A stretch of 64,000 nt of DNA, taken from Oceanospirillales bacterium (lineage in GTDB: Bacteria; Pseudomonadota; Gammaproteobacteria; Pseudomonadales; Balneatricaceae). Made by a program: the position numbers and the translations under genes. The stretch lies in assembly GCA_018223185.1 (NCBI GenBank), contig JAAEYW010000012.1, forward strand, positions 39,503-103,502, given 5' to 3'. Shown here piece by piece: positions 17,410-27,325 of this stretch. Numbering within the stretch: the first letter of the stretch is position 1; the number at the start of each line of letters is the position of its first letter. A model generated the notes under the pieces. That model was not told where the DNA came from and searched no databases. It saw only the letters and a program-made list of their open reading frames with translations.

Positions 17410-20400
17410 TCAGACCACCCGATATTCACTGCTTAGTTCACTAACCCCCAGGCCACTCTTCTTGATCACCCGAAGCTGTGCCGGAATACGTTCTTTCATC
17501 GCTTCGATATGACTGATCACACCAATCATTTTGCCGGAGGCGTTTAAATTATCCAGCGCGTCCAGCGCAATATCCAGGGTTTCGCTGTCCAGAGTTCCGA
17601 AGCCTTCATCGAGGAACAGGGAGTCGATGCTGGTTTTATGACTGACCAGATCAGACAGCGCCAAGGCTAATGCCAGACTCACCAGAAAACTTTCTCCGCC
17701 GGAAAGGGTTTTAGTGTCCCGTTCGATATCCCCCTGCCAGGTATCCAGCACACTCAGCTCTAGCCCGGCATCCTGTTTACGTTTCAGCAGGTAGCGGCCA
17801 TGCAGCCGTTCCAATTGCTGGTTGGCCAGGTGCACCAGGTTATCCAGGGTCAGGCCCTGGGCGAACTTACGGAACTTATCGCCTTTCTGCGAGCCGATCA
17901 GTGAGTGCAGATATTGAATATCATCGTAATGTTCGGTGTACGCTGTGATCTGATCAAACAGCGCCTGCTGATCCTGGCGGCGGGTCTGGTCTGAGGTTAA
18001 TTCGTTACCGATCTCTCCATCCCGTTTCGCCAATTGCTCGAGCGTGTTATTGAGTTCATTGAGCTGCACCTCAAGATCTGCCTTCGGGGTTTTCTGGTAT
18101 TGAGCGGCCTGAGGGTCTTCCTGTATCGTTTGCAGCGCTTGCGTGGCGTGATCTAATAATGCGGTGGCACGCTCTAGCTCTTTATCCAGCTGCTGTTTCT
18201 GCTCAATCAGCTGCTTGCGCTCGGGTTCAGACAGCAGTGCCTGCTGGAAGGCCTCTTCGGTGGTGAACGGGCTGTTGACCAGAGCCTCTGCCCATGCAGT
18301 GTTGCGCTCATCCAGCCGTGCTTGCAGCTGCTGCAAAGTTTGTTGCTGACTGTTCAGCTCGGCTAACAGGGCTTTATAGTCTGTACTTAATCGCTGACTG
18401 TTTTCCTGTGCCAACTGATACTGGGCCTCGGCAGACTTCACCGCTGCCTGACTGTTGTCCCGCGCCTCACTAACCTGTTTATCGCCAAACAGTTTGCGCC
18501 GCTGCTCACGCAGTGACTGTAACGAGTCGGTTAACTGCTGCTGTTCGCTTTGTAACTGTCTGAGCTGTGTTTCATAGTCACTCATCTGTTGCTGGCAATG
18601 TTTCTGCTCAGCTTCCAGAGCGGTTAACCGAGCCGTTAGCTGCTCTTTCTGAGCACTCTGTTCATCCCAGTGACGGGCATCCTGCTGTTTGGCTTCCAGC
18701 CATGACTGCAGTTGCTCTGCCGCTGGCGGGGTATAACCCTGTTCGGTCAGTTGTACAGTAAACGACTCGCGCTGGGCGTTGATCTGATTGCCGAGCTGCT
18801 GTATTTCCTGCTGTATATCCTTAACGCTCCGGGTGAGATTGAGGATCGACTGAGCAGTCAGTTGTTGCGCAGCATCCAGCTGTTCAGCATTTCGCTGAGC
18901 ACTATCCCACTGCTGTTTTGCCTCGTCACGCTGCTTCGTCAGTTGCTGCAACTGCTTAATCGCCGCCATACACTGCTGCTGTTGCTGCAACTGGTCGTTT
19001 TGATAGTCCTGCAGACGCTGAGACTCACCTATCTCTGCATCCAGCGTCAACCGCAAAATCGTCTGTTGCCAGTGCTGTTGCAACCCGGTCTGTTCCGCGT
19101 TGATCGCCTGAAGCCGCTGCAGAGTGTCCTGCCGATGCCGTTCACAGGCTGCCAACGATGCAGCAACCTCAACACCCTGCTCTTTGATGGCATTAAGATC
19201 CTCTTCGGCCTGCTGTTTCTCTTTGAGGGTCTGTGACAGATCGCTCACCTGACCATCCAGCTTTGGATGCTCCAGTGCACCACATAACGGACAGGCGTCA
19301 CCGGATTGCAGTTCTGCCCGGAACTGGGCTAACTGCTCATCCTGAGTCACCAGACGACTCAGGGCAGTCACCAGCTGCTCCTGCTTTTTGTACTGCTCCC
19401 GCAACCGCTCACGGCTCTCGGTTAACGCGACCTCCTGCGTCTGCAACGTTTTTTCGCTGGCCTGTTTTTCCAGCTGTTCTGTATGCAGTTGCTGCCAGCG
19501 ACGATTCAGTTGCTGCAGTTCAGGCAGAACTGAGATCTGCCCGCTCAGTTGTTCGCGCTGTTGCTCCAGCGTTTCCAGATCGCCCTTTTCAGCTGCGGCG
19601 TTGCACGCGATGCTGACCTGCTGCCAGAGCTGTTGCTGTTGTTCCGCATGAGTCAGCGCCGTTTGATACTGCCGGACGCCCTCAGCATGTTCCGTCTGCT
19701 GCTGGTTCAGTTGTTGCTGCAGCCCGAACTCTTTTTCAACTATATCCTTCAGGCGGGTCTGCTCTGCCAGAATCTGCTGCGCCTGCCACTGCCACTGCCC
19801 CAGATACTGTTTCAGGGAGTGATCGGCTCGATGCTGTTGCAGGTACTGATCAACCGTTTCGAGCTCCTCTGTCTGAGTTTTGAGCTGCTTTTTGAGCGAG
19901 GTTAACTGTTGTTGGCTGGCGTCCCGTTTCGAAACAGTCTCTTTAATGCTGTGATCTCTGTCTTTAAGCTTTTCATATTCAGCAGCGATTTTCTGATCCA
20001 GCGGAACCACCTGTTCATTGATCAGTCGCTCCTGCTGTTCATGACCCTCTTTTACTTTGGCAAGTAAAATGCCCTGTTGCTCGAAGGCTTTAGCAGCGGT
20101 TTCCATCTGCTCTTTAAGACGTTGCTCTGACTGCTGCTTTTCGTTGGAAGCCTGTTGGTTGCTATTAAACTGTAACTGGGCATCCTGCAGCCGCATAAAT
20201 GGGATTCGCAACTGTTCCGCCGGTTCACTCTGCTGTAAGCGCAGCAGACCGGGTTGCGCCTGCAATTGTTGATCTTTAACTGAGCGCAGACGTTCAGTGT
20301 TAACCGCTCTGTCCTGCAGTGCACGATCATACTGTTGCCACCAGTGCAGATGGGTTCTGGCCGCAGCAACCCTGGCTTTATGCTCAGCCTGTTGCTGCTG

Positions 20401-21084
20401 CAACCGGGTTAACTCATCCTGCAGTGACTGTTTTTGCTCCTCTGTGAGCAGCTGCACCCCTTTCGCCTGGGAGTTCAGTTCTGCCAGCGTTTGCTTCGCC
20501 TCAGCAAAGTGCAGATGCACCCGTTCTGAGATCTGTCCATAGATCTCAGTGCCGGTTAACTCTTCTAAGAGTTCAGCACGTTCAGCCTCCTTGGCATTCA
20601 GAAAGGCAGCAAACTCCCCCTGAGAGAGCAACATTGATTTGGTAAAACGGGAGAAATCCAGACCGGTGATACGCTCAATGGTCTCATTCTTCTGTTTTAT
20701 CTGCGTCGCCAGTACACTGCCTGTTGCTACTTCAGCCAGCTCAACATCTGCCTGTTGCAGATTTCCATCGGCCTTGCCGCGGGAACGTCGCATACTCCAG
20801 TGGGCGCGGTAGGCTTTACCTTTCACTTCAAACTGCACTTCAGCAGCACACTCAGCGGTGCCCCGGGACATAATCTCATTGGTAGACGTCGATATCTGAC
20901 CTAAACGGGGCGTCTGATGGTAGAGCGCCAGACAGATCGCATCGAGCAGAGTGGTTTTGCCCGCCCCGGTTGGCCCGGTAATGGCAAACAGGCCATTATC
21001 CACAAAAGGGGATTGAGTGAAGTCAATCTTCCACTCTCCTTTCAGAGAGTTCAGGTTTTTGAACTGGAGGCTTAAGATCTTCAT
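17410..21084 (-). CDS. sbcC: Exonuclease subunit SbcC (SMC-like ATPase)
   Basis: 1224 residues, within the family's range. The N-terminal ATPase half has Walker A GPTGAGKTT (~residues 38-46). Very long Gln-rich coiled coils follow, with a zinc hook CPLC in the middle (GDACPLCGALEHP, window ~19260-19300). The C-terminal half carries the ABC signature LSGGESFLVSLALALALSD and Walker B SLFLDEGFGTLD. With SbcD it forms the Mre11-Rad50-type complex that opens hairpins and processes double-strand ends and palindromes. The start ATG overlaps the sbcD stop by 4 bp (21081-21084), so translation is coupled. Confidence 0.97.
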   Translation of the reverse strand: MKILSLQFKNLNSLKGEWKIDFTQSPFVDNGLFAITGPTGAGKTTLLDAICLALYHQTPRLGQISTSTNEIMSRGTAECAAEVQFEVKGKAYRAHWSMRRSRGKADGNLQQADVELAEVATGSVLATQIKQKNETIERITGLDFSRFTKSMLLSQGEFAAFLNAKEAERAELLEELTGTEIYGQISERVHLHFAEAKQTLAELNSQAKGVQLLTEEQKQSLQDELTRLQQQQAEHKARVAAARTHLHWWQQYDRALQDRAVNTERLRSVKDQQLQAQPGLLRLQQSEPAEQLRIPFMRLQDAQLQFNSNQQASNEKQQSEQRLKEQMETAAKAFEQQGILLAKVKEGHEQQERLINEQVVPLDQKIAAEYEKLKDRDHSIKETVSKRDASQQQLTSLKKQLKTQTEELETVDQYLQQHRADHSLKQYLGQWQWQAQQILAEQTRLKDIVEKEFGLQQQLNQQQTEHAEGVRQYQTALTHAEQQQQLWQQVSIACNAAAEKGDLETLEQQREQLSGQISVLPELQQLNRRWQQLHTEQLEKQASEKTLQTQEVALTESRERLREQYKKQEQLVTALSRLVTQDEQLAQFRAELQSGDACPLCGALEHPKLDGQVSDLSQTLKEKQQAEEDLNAIKEQGVEVAASLAACERHRQDTLQRLQAINAEQTGLQQHWQQTILRLTLDAEIGESQRLQDYQNDQLQQQQQCMAAIKQLQQLTKQRDEAKQQWDSAQRNAEQLDAAQQLTAQSILNLTRSVKDIQQEIQQLGNQINAQRESFTVQLTEQGYTPPAAEQLQSWLEAKQQDARHWDEQSAQKEQLTARLTALEAEQKHCQQQMSDYETQLRQLQSEQQQLTDSLQSLREQRRKLFGDKQVSEARDNSQAAVKSAEAQYQLAQENSQRLSTDYKALLAELNSQQQTLQQLQARLDERNTAWAEALVNSPFTTEEAFQQALLSEPERKQLIEQKQQLDKELERATALLDHATQALQTIQEDPQAAQYQKTPKADLEVQLNELNNTLEQLAKRDGEIGNELTSDQTRRQDQQALFDQITAYTEHYDDIQYLHSLIGSQKGDKFRKFAQGLTLDNLVHLANQQLERLHGRYLLKRKQDAGLELSVLDTWQGDIERDTKTLSGGESFLVSLALALALSDLVSHKTSIDSLFLDEGFGTLDSETLDIALDALDNLNASGKMIGVISHIEAMKERIPAQLRVIKKSGLGVSELSSEYRVV

Positions 21085-22385
21085 GCGTTTGGCTCGGAAT
21101 TTGACTCGAAGTTTGATTCAGGGGCCTGTTCAGGATTTTCAACTTCAGAGACGATTTGCCGAAACTGCTGTTTTATCCTGCCAAGCCTCAACTGTTCCGC
21201 CTCGCTCTCAAAGTTCTCCAGCTCCAGTCGTTTGGCAAAAACATCTTCGGGGGTTAGCTCCGCCAGGGTCTCACGTTCGATCTGATTCAGTGTTTGCCGG
21301 GCGGTATTGCGTGAACGGCGCAGTTGCAACACCTCAACCGGCATTTCCTCAGTCAAGGCCTGAATCCGCTGGGGAAGATCGGACAGATAATCCTGAGTTT
21401 CAACCTCAATACACAACCATACCGGCTGATCCGGGGGTACTGTTTCAAACGCTTTCAGACGGGTCTCGATGGTTCCGAGATCCCCTTTAATAACCGCCAT
21501 GGTCTGAAACACAGGCACCTCAAGAGGCGTAATCGCCTCCGTTTCACTCCCGCTAAACGTCACCATCACCACCTGCTTGGTGGTTTTCAGTTCATCAAAG
21601 CTGAGCGGAATCGGCGAACCGCTGTAACGGATATGCTCTGATTTAGCGACGATCTGTGGTCTGTGGATATGCCCCAGAGCGATATAGTCCGCCGGAGGAA
21701 AACCATCTGCCGCAAATCCATCCAGAGTGCCGATATAGATATCCCGTACGGAGTCTGACTGACTCACCCCCAGCGCGGTCAGATGGCCGGTGGCAATAAT
21801 GGGAACATTCAGCTGTTTTTCCTCTCTGACCGCCAGCGCTGCCTGATACAGCTGATGATAATGCTGTTTAATCGCCTCACCTAACGCCTGACGCTTTTCC
21901 AGACCGGACTCACCGGCACGGCTCTGGATCACATCACGGGGACGAATAAAGGGGATCGCACAGAGAATCGCACCGGTTACTCCGGCACTGTTTTTTAACT
22001 CAATAATCTGATTATCGGACGGCTGAACACTGTCTGTATCAGCGTTTGCGTCATGTGAGGCTACATTAGCAACCACATGGGTATTAAGGCAGGCCACCAG
22101 CTGCTTCGATTCATTCAGGGTCGAAACTGAATCATGGTTACCGCCCAACACCACCAGAGTACAGTTCAACCGGCTGATCGCTACAATAAACCGGTTATAC
22201 ATCTCCCGCGCATAACTCGGCGGTGTACCGGTATCAAAGATATCCCCGGCCACGATTACAGCATCGATCTCATGAGCAGTGACCTGCTCCAGCAACCAGT
22301 GAAGAAAGGCCTGATGTTCCGCTTTACGACTTTTGGTAAAAAAACTCTGACCCAGATGCCAGTCAGAGGTGTGCAGGAGTTTCAT
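21081..22385 (-). CDS. sbcD: Exonuclease subunit SbcD (Mre11-type nuclease)
   Basis: 434 residues from the ATG at 22385 (MKLLHTSDWHLGQ), preceded by GGA at a suitable distance; an ATG three codons earlier has no spaced ribosome-binding site. Metallophosphoesterase motifs are complete: TSDWHLG, AGDIFDTG, LGGNHDS, GHLTALG and ALGHIHRPQ. It supplies the Mn-dependent endo/exonuclease activity of the SbcCD complex. It is first in the operon with sbcC. Confidence 0.97.
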   Translation of the reverse strand: MKLLHTSDWHLGQSFFTKSRKAEHQAFLHWLLEQVTAHEIDAVIVAGDIFDTGTPPSYAREMYNRFIVAISRLNCTLVVLGGNHDSVSTLNESKQLVACLNTHVVANVASHDANADTDSVQPSDNQIIELKNSAGVTGAILCAIPFIRPRDVIQSRAGESGLEKRQALGEAIKQHYHQLYQAALAVREEKQLNVPIIATGHLTALGVSQSDSVRDIYIGTLDGFAADGFPPADYIALGHIHRPQIVAKSEHIRYSGSPIPLSFDELKTTKQVVMVTFSGSETEAITPLEVPVFQTMAVIKGDLGTIETRLKAFETVPPDQPVWLCIEVETQDYLSDLPQRIQALTEEMPVEVLQLRRSRNTARQTLNQIERETLAELTPEDVFAKRLELENFESEAEQLRLGRIKQQFRQIVSEVENPEQAPESNFESNSEPNA

Positions 22386-22652
22386 GCAGATCATCCATAA
22401 CCATAAAAAGAGACCCGTAGATTATCATATTCCGACCGCTCGCCAGATTGATTTTTAGTAAGATCAATCAACTTGAATGAGGTCTTTTTCGTTCATCTGA
22501 CAGGAACGCTGAAAACTCACATACCCATTCTCACAACACAGGTCATAGTTTTCAGCTGAAGTATTGCTAAGATATAAACAAAGGAGTGGATAAGCCCACA
22601 GAAAACACCCTGTAATTATTCACACTGCCCGTGATTTGAAAACTCATCAGGT

Positions 22653-23966
22653 ATGATAATGGCGCCCACCCCACTGAGTCATCAGTCTCTATACCGATCA
22701 ATTCGCCATCGTTATCTGCTGGGCGTTTTAATTATTGCCCTTCTCTCAACTACCGGGTATTTCACTTTACAATCGGCCCTGTCCGGTTCAGACAGCACTG
22801 CCTACATCGTCAACCTTTCAGGCCGTCAGCGCATGCTGAGTCAGCATATCGCTCTGGATGCACACCGTATTTATGCAGCAAAACTTAACACAAAAGAGCC
22901 CTCTGACGGCCTCATTACTCAGATGAAACGAAATATCAGTGATATGAAGGAGGCAAACCTCAAATTGTCCTCTGGCATGCTGTCGGATAACTGGACGGTT
23001 GATTTATCTGAAGCAACGCGGGAGATGTATTTTGGTGACATGAGGCTCTATGAGCGGATCGAGGCCTATCTGACAATTGCTCAACAGTTGTTAAACAGCT
23101 CGAATGATAAGGAAATCAGTCAGTATATTGACATAATCAACAATACATCTGAACAGCTATTAACAGACCTTAACGCTGCCGTTAATCAGTATCAGCTTGA
23201 GGGTGAGGAACGCCTGAATATCATTGAAAAGCTTGAACTGTTTGTCTGGATCACTACGCTGATAGCGCTGCTTCTGGAAGTTCTGTTTATCTTCAGACCA
23301 ATGGTATCGATCGTCCACACCTCCCTGAAAACCCAGACTGATGCACTTAATAATCTCGAAAAAATAGTAGAGTCACGTACGTTAAAACTGGAGATCAGCA
23401 ACAAAAAACTTAAAGATATCGCCACTCGGGACCCTCTGACCAAGCTCAAAAACCGCTTAACCCTTGAGAGTGATATAGAAGCGCTGATCACGTTATGTAA
23501 AAAACATCATACTCATTTTGCCCTCTGTATGATTGATATCGATCACTTCAAGGATGTAAATGACACCTATGGTCATCAGGCCGGTGATCACATCTTACAA
23601 GAGCTGGCTAAGCTGCTGAAAGCGGAAACCCGGGAGTATGACCGCATCTATCGGGCCGGAGGCGAAGAGTTTGTACTTGTGCTGAATAGAATTCCCTTTA
23701 AAGAGGCAGCCCGCAAACTTGAAAGAATACGTCTGGCGATTCAGCAAAGTCATTTCAAATATGCTGATAACGTGATTCCATTAACAATAAGCGCGGGCAT
23801 CTATCACACTCAACTATTTGATATATCGAAGGTTCATGACCTTCTCCGGGTTGCAGACAGCGCGCTCTATGCGGCGAAACATGCTGGCCGCAACTGTGTC
23901 TGTATTGCTAAACTCGAAAATGACAATAGCAGCGTAACAAACGAAAACTGTATTGTTGATAACTAA
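22653..23966 (+). CDS. Membrane diguanylate cyclase with PilJ-type sensor domain
   Basis: 437 residues; another start could lie a few codons in. A membrane helix (~residues 22-42) is followed by a periplasmic helical region containing NLSGRQRMLSQ, the hallmark of the type IV pili/nitrate-sensor-like PilJ N-terminal domain. A second membrane helix (~195-215) leads to a short coiled coil and a GGDEF domain with DPLTKLKNR, DIDHFKDVND and an intact active-site GGEEF. It should make c-di-GMP. No RxxD inhibitory site is evident directly before GGEEF. It is divergent from sbcDC, with 258 bp between them. The sensed signal is unknown. Confidence 0.92.
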   Translation: MIMAPTPLSHQSLYRSIRHRYLLGVLIIALLSTTGYFTLQSALSGSDSTAYIVNLSGRQRMLSQHIALDAHRIYAAKLNTKEPSDGLITQMKRNISDMKEANLKLSSGMLSDNWTVDLSEATREMYFGDMRLYERIEAYLTIAQQLLNSSNDKEISQYIDIINNTSEQLLTDLNAAVNQYQLEGEERLNIIEKLELFVWITTLIALLLEVLFIFRPMVSIVHTSLKTQTDALNNLEKIVESRTLKLEISNKKLKDIATRDPLTKLKNRLTLESDIEALITLCKKHHTHFALCMIDIDHFKDVNDTYGHQAGDHILQELAKLLKAETREYDRIYRAGGEEFVLVLNRIPFKEAARKLERIRLAIQQSHFKYADNVIPLTISAGIYHTQLFDISKVHDLLRVADSALYAAKHAGRNCVCIAKLENDNSSVTNENCIVDN

Positions 23967-24005
23967 CCCGGTTATAACTAAATACAAAAAACCAGGAAAA
24001 AATTG

Positions 24006-24632
24006 ATGCCGTTCGATATTACCGCAGTCGTAAACATCATGGGACTCTCTGCAGTCGCTGTGTTTGCCGTTTCAGGCGCACTGGATGCCGCACGTCAGAA
24101 GATGGATATTCTCGGCTTTATGCTGATCGGTGCCGCGACCGGACTGGGCGGAGGCACCCTGCGGGATGTTCTGTTGGGAAATCTGCCGGTGCTCTGGATT
24201 CGGGAACCTATGTGGATCATTATCTGTCTGGCAGCATCCGCAATCACCTATTTTATCGCCCCTAAACTGGTGTCACTCTCACGCGCACTGATCTGGATGG
24301 ATGCTATCGGTATTGCCCTGTTTGCCGTCGTGGGAACTAAGATCGGGCTTGATTTCGGCACCTCGCCACTGATTGCCGTGTGTATGGGAGTGATGACCGC
24401 CAGCTTCGGAGGTATTGCCCGGGATCTGCTCTGTGGCAGCAACCTCACTCTGATGAATGAAGAGCTTTATATCACTACCATGCTGGCAGGATCCGTGACC
24501 TATCTGATACTTAATTCGTTAAATCTGCCTTACAGCTACGATCTGGTGGGGGGTTTTATGGTCGCTTTTGCGCTTCGGTCACTGGCAATTAAATTCAATC
24601 TTAAATTGCCGAATATCTATCGAAAAGGCTGA
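24006..24632 (+). CDS. YicG/UPF0126-type membrane protein (TRIC-like family)
   Basis: 208 residues with about seven hydrophobic helices arranged as two similar halves. The glycine-rich family motif is present twice: GAATGLGGGTLRDVLLG and MTASFGGIARDLLCG. Members are annotated as trimeric intracellular cation channel-like proteins; E. coli YicG has been reported to transport glycine. Which applies here cannot be told. The ATG at 24006 has AGGA about 8 nt upstream; a TTG directly before it is also in frame. It starts 39 bp after the diguanylate cyclase stop, so read-through is possible. Confidence 0.9.
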   Translation: MPFDITAVVNIMGLSAVAVFAVSGALDAARQKMDILGFMLIGAATGLGGGTLRDVLLGNLPVLWIREPMWIIICLAASAITYFIAPKLVSLSRALIWMDAIGIALFAVVGTKIGLDFGTSPLIAVCMGVMTASFGGIARDLLCGSNLTLMNEELYITTMLAGSVTYLILNSLNLPYSYDLVGGFMVAFALRSLAIKFNLKLPNIYRKG

Positions 24633-24845
24633 TATTTTTTTGAGATTATTACTCAGATACAGAAATTTAAAAGAAATTTCCGCTAAAAACCGACACATTG
24701 TCGACTTTCGTCATTCAAAAACGTTATCCGAAAAATTTCTGATCCGCCAAAAATACCTGTTGAGACTTTACATGAATACCTCTTCACACTCAGTGCAGAG
24801 TGATACCGGCACTCAGGCGTTGAGACTATACCCGAATACTCAGGA

Positions 24846-26474
24846 CTACTCGCTGATAGCCAGTTCTCTGATCAGCGGTAAACTGATGGTAAAGCAACTC
24901 CCCTTACCCGGTTCGCTGGTAACCCGCAGTTCTCCATTATGTTCATGAATAATGCCATAGGATATCGCTAATCCAAGTCCGGTTCCTTTCCCAACCGGTT
25001 TCGAGGTATAGAACGGATCAAAGATCTTCTCTATCTGCTCCGCCGGGATTCCGGTGCCGGTATCTTCCACCTCAATTTCCAGCTTATTGTCCCGCTGAAC
25101 TGACCGGACCGTAATGCGACCTTTACCCTCAATTGCCTGACCTGCATTAAGTAACAGATTCAGCAGTACCTGGTTGATCTGCCCTGGACAGCAGTATGTC
25201 AGCGGTAATTCATTGAGCTCAGTTTTGATGTCACAGTGATACTTCAGTTCATTATTAACGACTTTAAGCGTCGACTTAATACACTCATTCAGGTCACATT
25301 GCGATTGAGCGGAAACCGTATCGATATGAGAAAACTCTCTGAGACCTTTAACGATATCCCTGACCCGTTCGGCTCCCTCTATAGAATCACCCAACAGATC
25401 ATCCAGATCTTCATTGATAAACTCTACATCGTATTCATCGTACATCTGCTGAATTTTCTGCTGCTGAGCAGCCCGCTCATCTGGCTCTGTCAGCGATGAC
25501 GCCTCCTCATACGCTTCAATCAGGGAACGATAATTGTGAGTGTATTGTTTAAGCGACTGAAGATTACTCATGATAAACGCAATAGGATTATTGATTTCAT
25601 GTGCCACACCTGCCGCCAGCACCCCGACTGAGGCCATTTTTTCAGAATGCAATAGTTTTGCCTGTGCCTCTTTAATGTCGCGGGTAGCCTGCTCCAACTC
25701 AGCATTTTTCGTTCTCAGCTCTTCGGTGCGCACCAACACCCGTTGCTCAAGGGAACGGTTCAACTCTTTGAGATCATTTTCAAACTGATCCCGGCTGGCA
25801 CTCGCTTCCCGCAGGTTATCTACCATCGTATTGAAAGCATCGGCAACATCCGCGATCTCATCCCGCCCCCTGACGGAAACATGGATATTCAGATCGCCAT
25901 CAGAGATTGATTTGGCTGCCGAATGCAAGACATTCAACTGCTTTGTCAGGTAGCCCCCCAACAGAAAAGAAAACAGGGCAACAAGACTCATCTCGACCAC
26001 CGCAATCAAAGCACTGCGATTTTCAGCCTCAACAATGGTGGCATTCATACTGCTAATATCCAGGCCGATCTCAACCCGACCATAGACCTGTCCACCTTCA
26101 CTGATTTCAGCAAAGGCATCAAATACACCATCCGTTACGGTTTCAACACTGTGATCCGCGATAAAGGGTTGTTGCAGAACCGCAGCATCTCCGCTTTGGG
26201 CAAAGATACTTTTATCCGGCCCGATAACTCTGGCATAAACCAGATCAGGATTTTTTAAGACTTCGCGAACAAACGCATCCAGTGATGCAAGGTCGTAGGA
26301 CAACACGGCATCTTTGGTGGTGGTAGCGAATAAGGTTATGGTCGTTGAAGCCCGCTTGGTTAGTGCTTCATAGTTGGTCGTACGCAGATAATTCAGCGTC
26401 ATAGACACCAGCAGTATCAACAGCACCGCTTCAATACACGCAATTCCAATTATGGTTTTTAACCTGAGTGACAC
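24846..26474 (-). CDS. Membrane sensor histidine kinase
   Basis: 542 residues from a GTG at 26474, chosen because GAGGGGG lies 5 nt before it; a TTG at 26495 is the alternative. A membrane helix (~8-30) is followed by a periplasmic Cache-like domain, a second helix (~160-185), a HAMP domain (LTKQLNVLHSAAKSISDGDL) and a coiled coil. The HisKA region has the H-box VAHEINNPIAFI. The catalytic domain has N, G1 and G2 boxes (NQVLLNLLLNAGQAI, DTGTGIP, GKGTGLGLAIS). There is no fused receiver, so it must phosphorylate separate REC proteins; five are encoded within the next 7 kb. It follows a PhnD-like binding protein gene by 29 bp, which may supply its ligand input. Confidence 0.93.
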   Translation of the reverse strand: MSLRLKTIIGIACIEAVLLILLVSMTLNYLRTTNYEALTKRASTTITLFATTTKDAVLSYDLASLDAFVREVLKNPDLVYARVIGPDKSIFAQSGDAAVLQQPFIADHSVETVTDGVFDAFAEISEGGQVYGRVEIGLDISSMNATIVEAENRSALIAVVEMSLVALFSFLLGGYLTKQLNVLHSAAKSISDGDLNIHVSVRGRDEIADVADAFNTMVDNLREASASRDQFENDLKELNRSLEQRVLVRTEELRTKNAELEQATRDIKEAQAKLLHSEKMASVGVLAAGVAHEINNPIAFIMSNLQSLKQYTHNYRSLIEAYEEASSLTEPDERAAQQQKIQQMYDEYDVEFINEDLDDLLGDSIEGAERVRDIVKGLREFSHIDTVSAQSQCDLNECIKSTLKVVNNELKYHCDIKTELNELPLTYCCPGQINQVLLNLLLNAGQAIEGKGRITVRSVQRDNKLEIEVEDTGTGIPAEQIEKIFDPFYTSKPVGKGTGLGLAISYGIIHEHNGELRVTSEPGKGSCFTISLPLIRELAISE

Positions 26475-26503
26475 CCTAACCCCCTCGCCAACCAAACAAC
26501 AGG

Positions 26504-27325
26504 CTATTTAAGCAGATCATCCAGCAGCTTTATATTCAAAGCCCTTACATCATCCCAGTCAGTATTCTGAGCCAACTCGATACCTTTAAAGCTTATCGTT
26601 TTCAATAGCGCACGTCCTTCTGGATCATCGTTCATCGCTAACAATGCCTGTTGTATTTTTTCGACCTTGTCTTTGCTGACCCGGGGATGTACAGCGATGG
26701 CATGAGGTGTATAAGTCGGGGTACTCCAAAGCACCCGCAACTGATCCTTTACTTCAGGGGCCGTATTATTAAAAGTCCGTATGACCCCGCCACCTGCAAC
26801 AAAAAATCCCCGACTGACGCCCAGATATACAGAATCATGGGAGGAAACGTATTGCGGGGTAACATTGATTCCATCCAATGCCATTTCGGCACGGGGTAAC
26901 ACAGTGGCAGCAAACGCTGCAGGGGATGGAAATGCTAATGTCTGACCGTTCAATTCAGAAAGCTCTTTCAGAGGACTGTCTTTTCTGACGACCACAATCC
27001 CTTTAATCCGCTTATCCTTTTGTTTCGCAATTGCCTCATATCCGGGTACCTGGTGAAAAACCGTGTAATGGTAGGGATTCATATAGGCAAAATCATATTC
27101 TCCTGTCAATAAACGTTTTTCAAACGTCGGAATATCGTTCGCAGTACTAAAACGGATAGACTCTCCGGTTTTATCACTGAGATAGTTAAAAATCGGCGTC
27201 CAGAGCTTAGCAAGCTTTGCCGCGGACTGCTGCGGTACGATACCAAACGTTAGTGTATCAGCATAAGCAACCGGGTTACTCAGGCCCATGAACAACAGTA
27301 AAGACAACTTAATCATCAGTTTCAT
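26504..27325 (-). CDS. PhnD-like periplasmic binding protein (probable sensor accessory)
   Basis: 273 residues with a signal peptide (cleavage after ~PVAYA, residue 22). The body is a PhnD/phosphate-phosphonate-type binding fold: LTFGIVPQQSAAKLAKLWTP, DFAYMNPYHY, and GQTLAFPSPAAFAATVLPR. Classical PhnD delivers phosphonates to an ABC importer, but no permease or ATPase gene is nearby. The genes around it are a histidine kinase (29 bp downstream) and response regulators (4-bp overlap with REC-HDOD upstream). The likely role is therefore ligand sensing for the kinase. The ligand is unknown. Confidence 0.88.
   Translation of the reverse strand: MKLMIKLSLLLFMGLSNPVAYADTLTFGIVPQQSAAKLAKLWTPIFNYLSDKTGESIRFSTANDIPTFEKRLLTGEYDFAYMNPYHYTVFHQVPGYEAIAKQKDKRIKGIVVVRKDSPLKELSELNGQTLAFPSPAAFAATVLPRAEMALDGINVTPQYVSSHDSVYLGVSRGFFVAGGGVIRTFNNTAPEVKDQLRVLWSTPTYTPHAIAVHPRVSKDKVEKIQQALLAMNDDPEGRALLKTISFKGIELAQNTDWDDVRALNIKLLDDLLK

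Noticed and set aside
18712..19905. Long plus-strand open frames (up to 174 residues) opposite sbcC
   Set aside because: They are antisense to the Gln-rich coiled coil, are Leu-rich by composition bias, and lack ribosome-binding sites and recognisable domains.
26504..27325. Phosphonate ABC import operon
   Set aside because: Only the binding protein is present; neighbours are signalling genes rather than phnC/E or catabolic genes.
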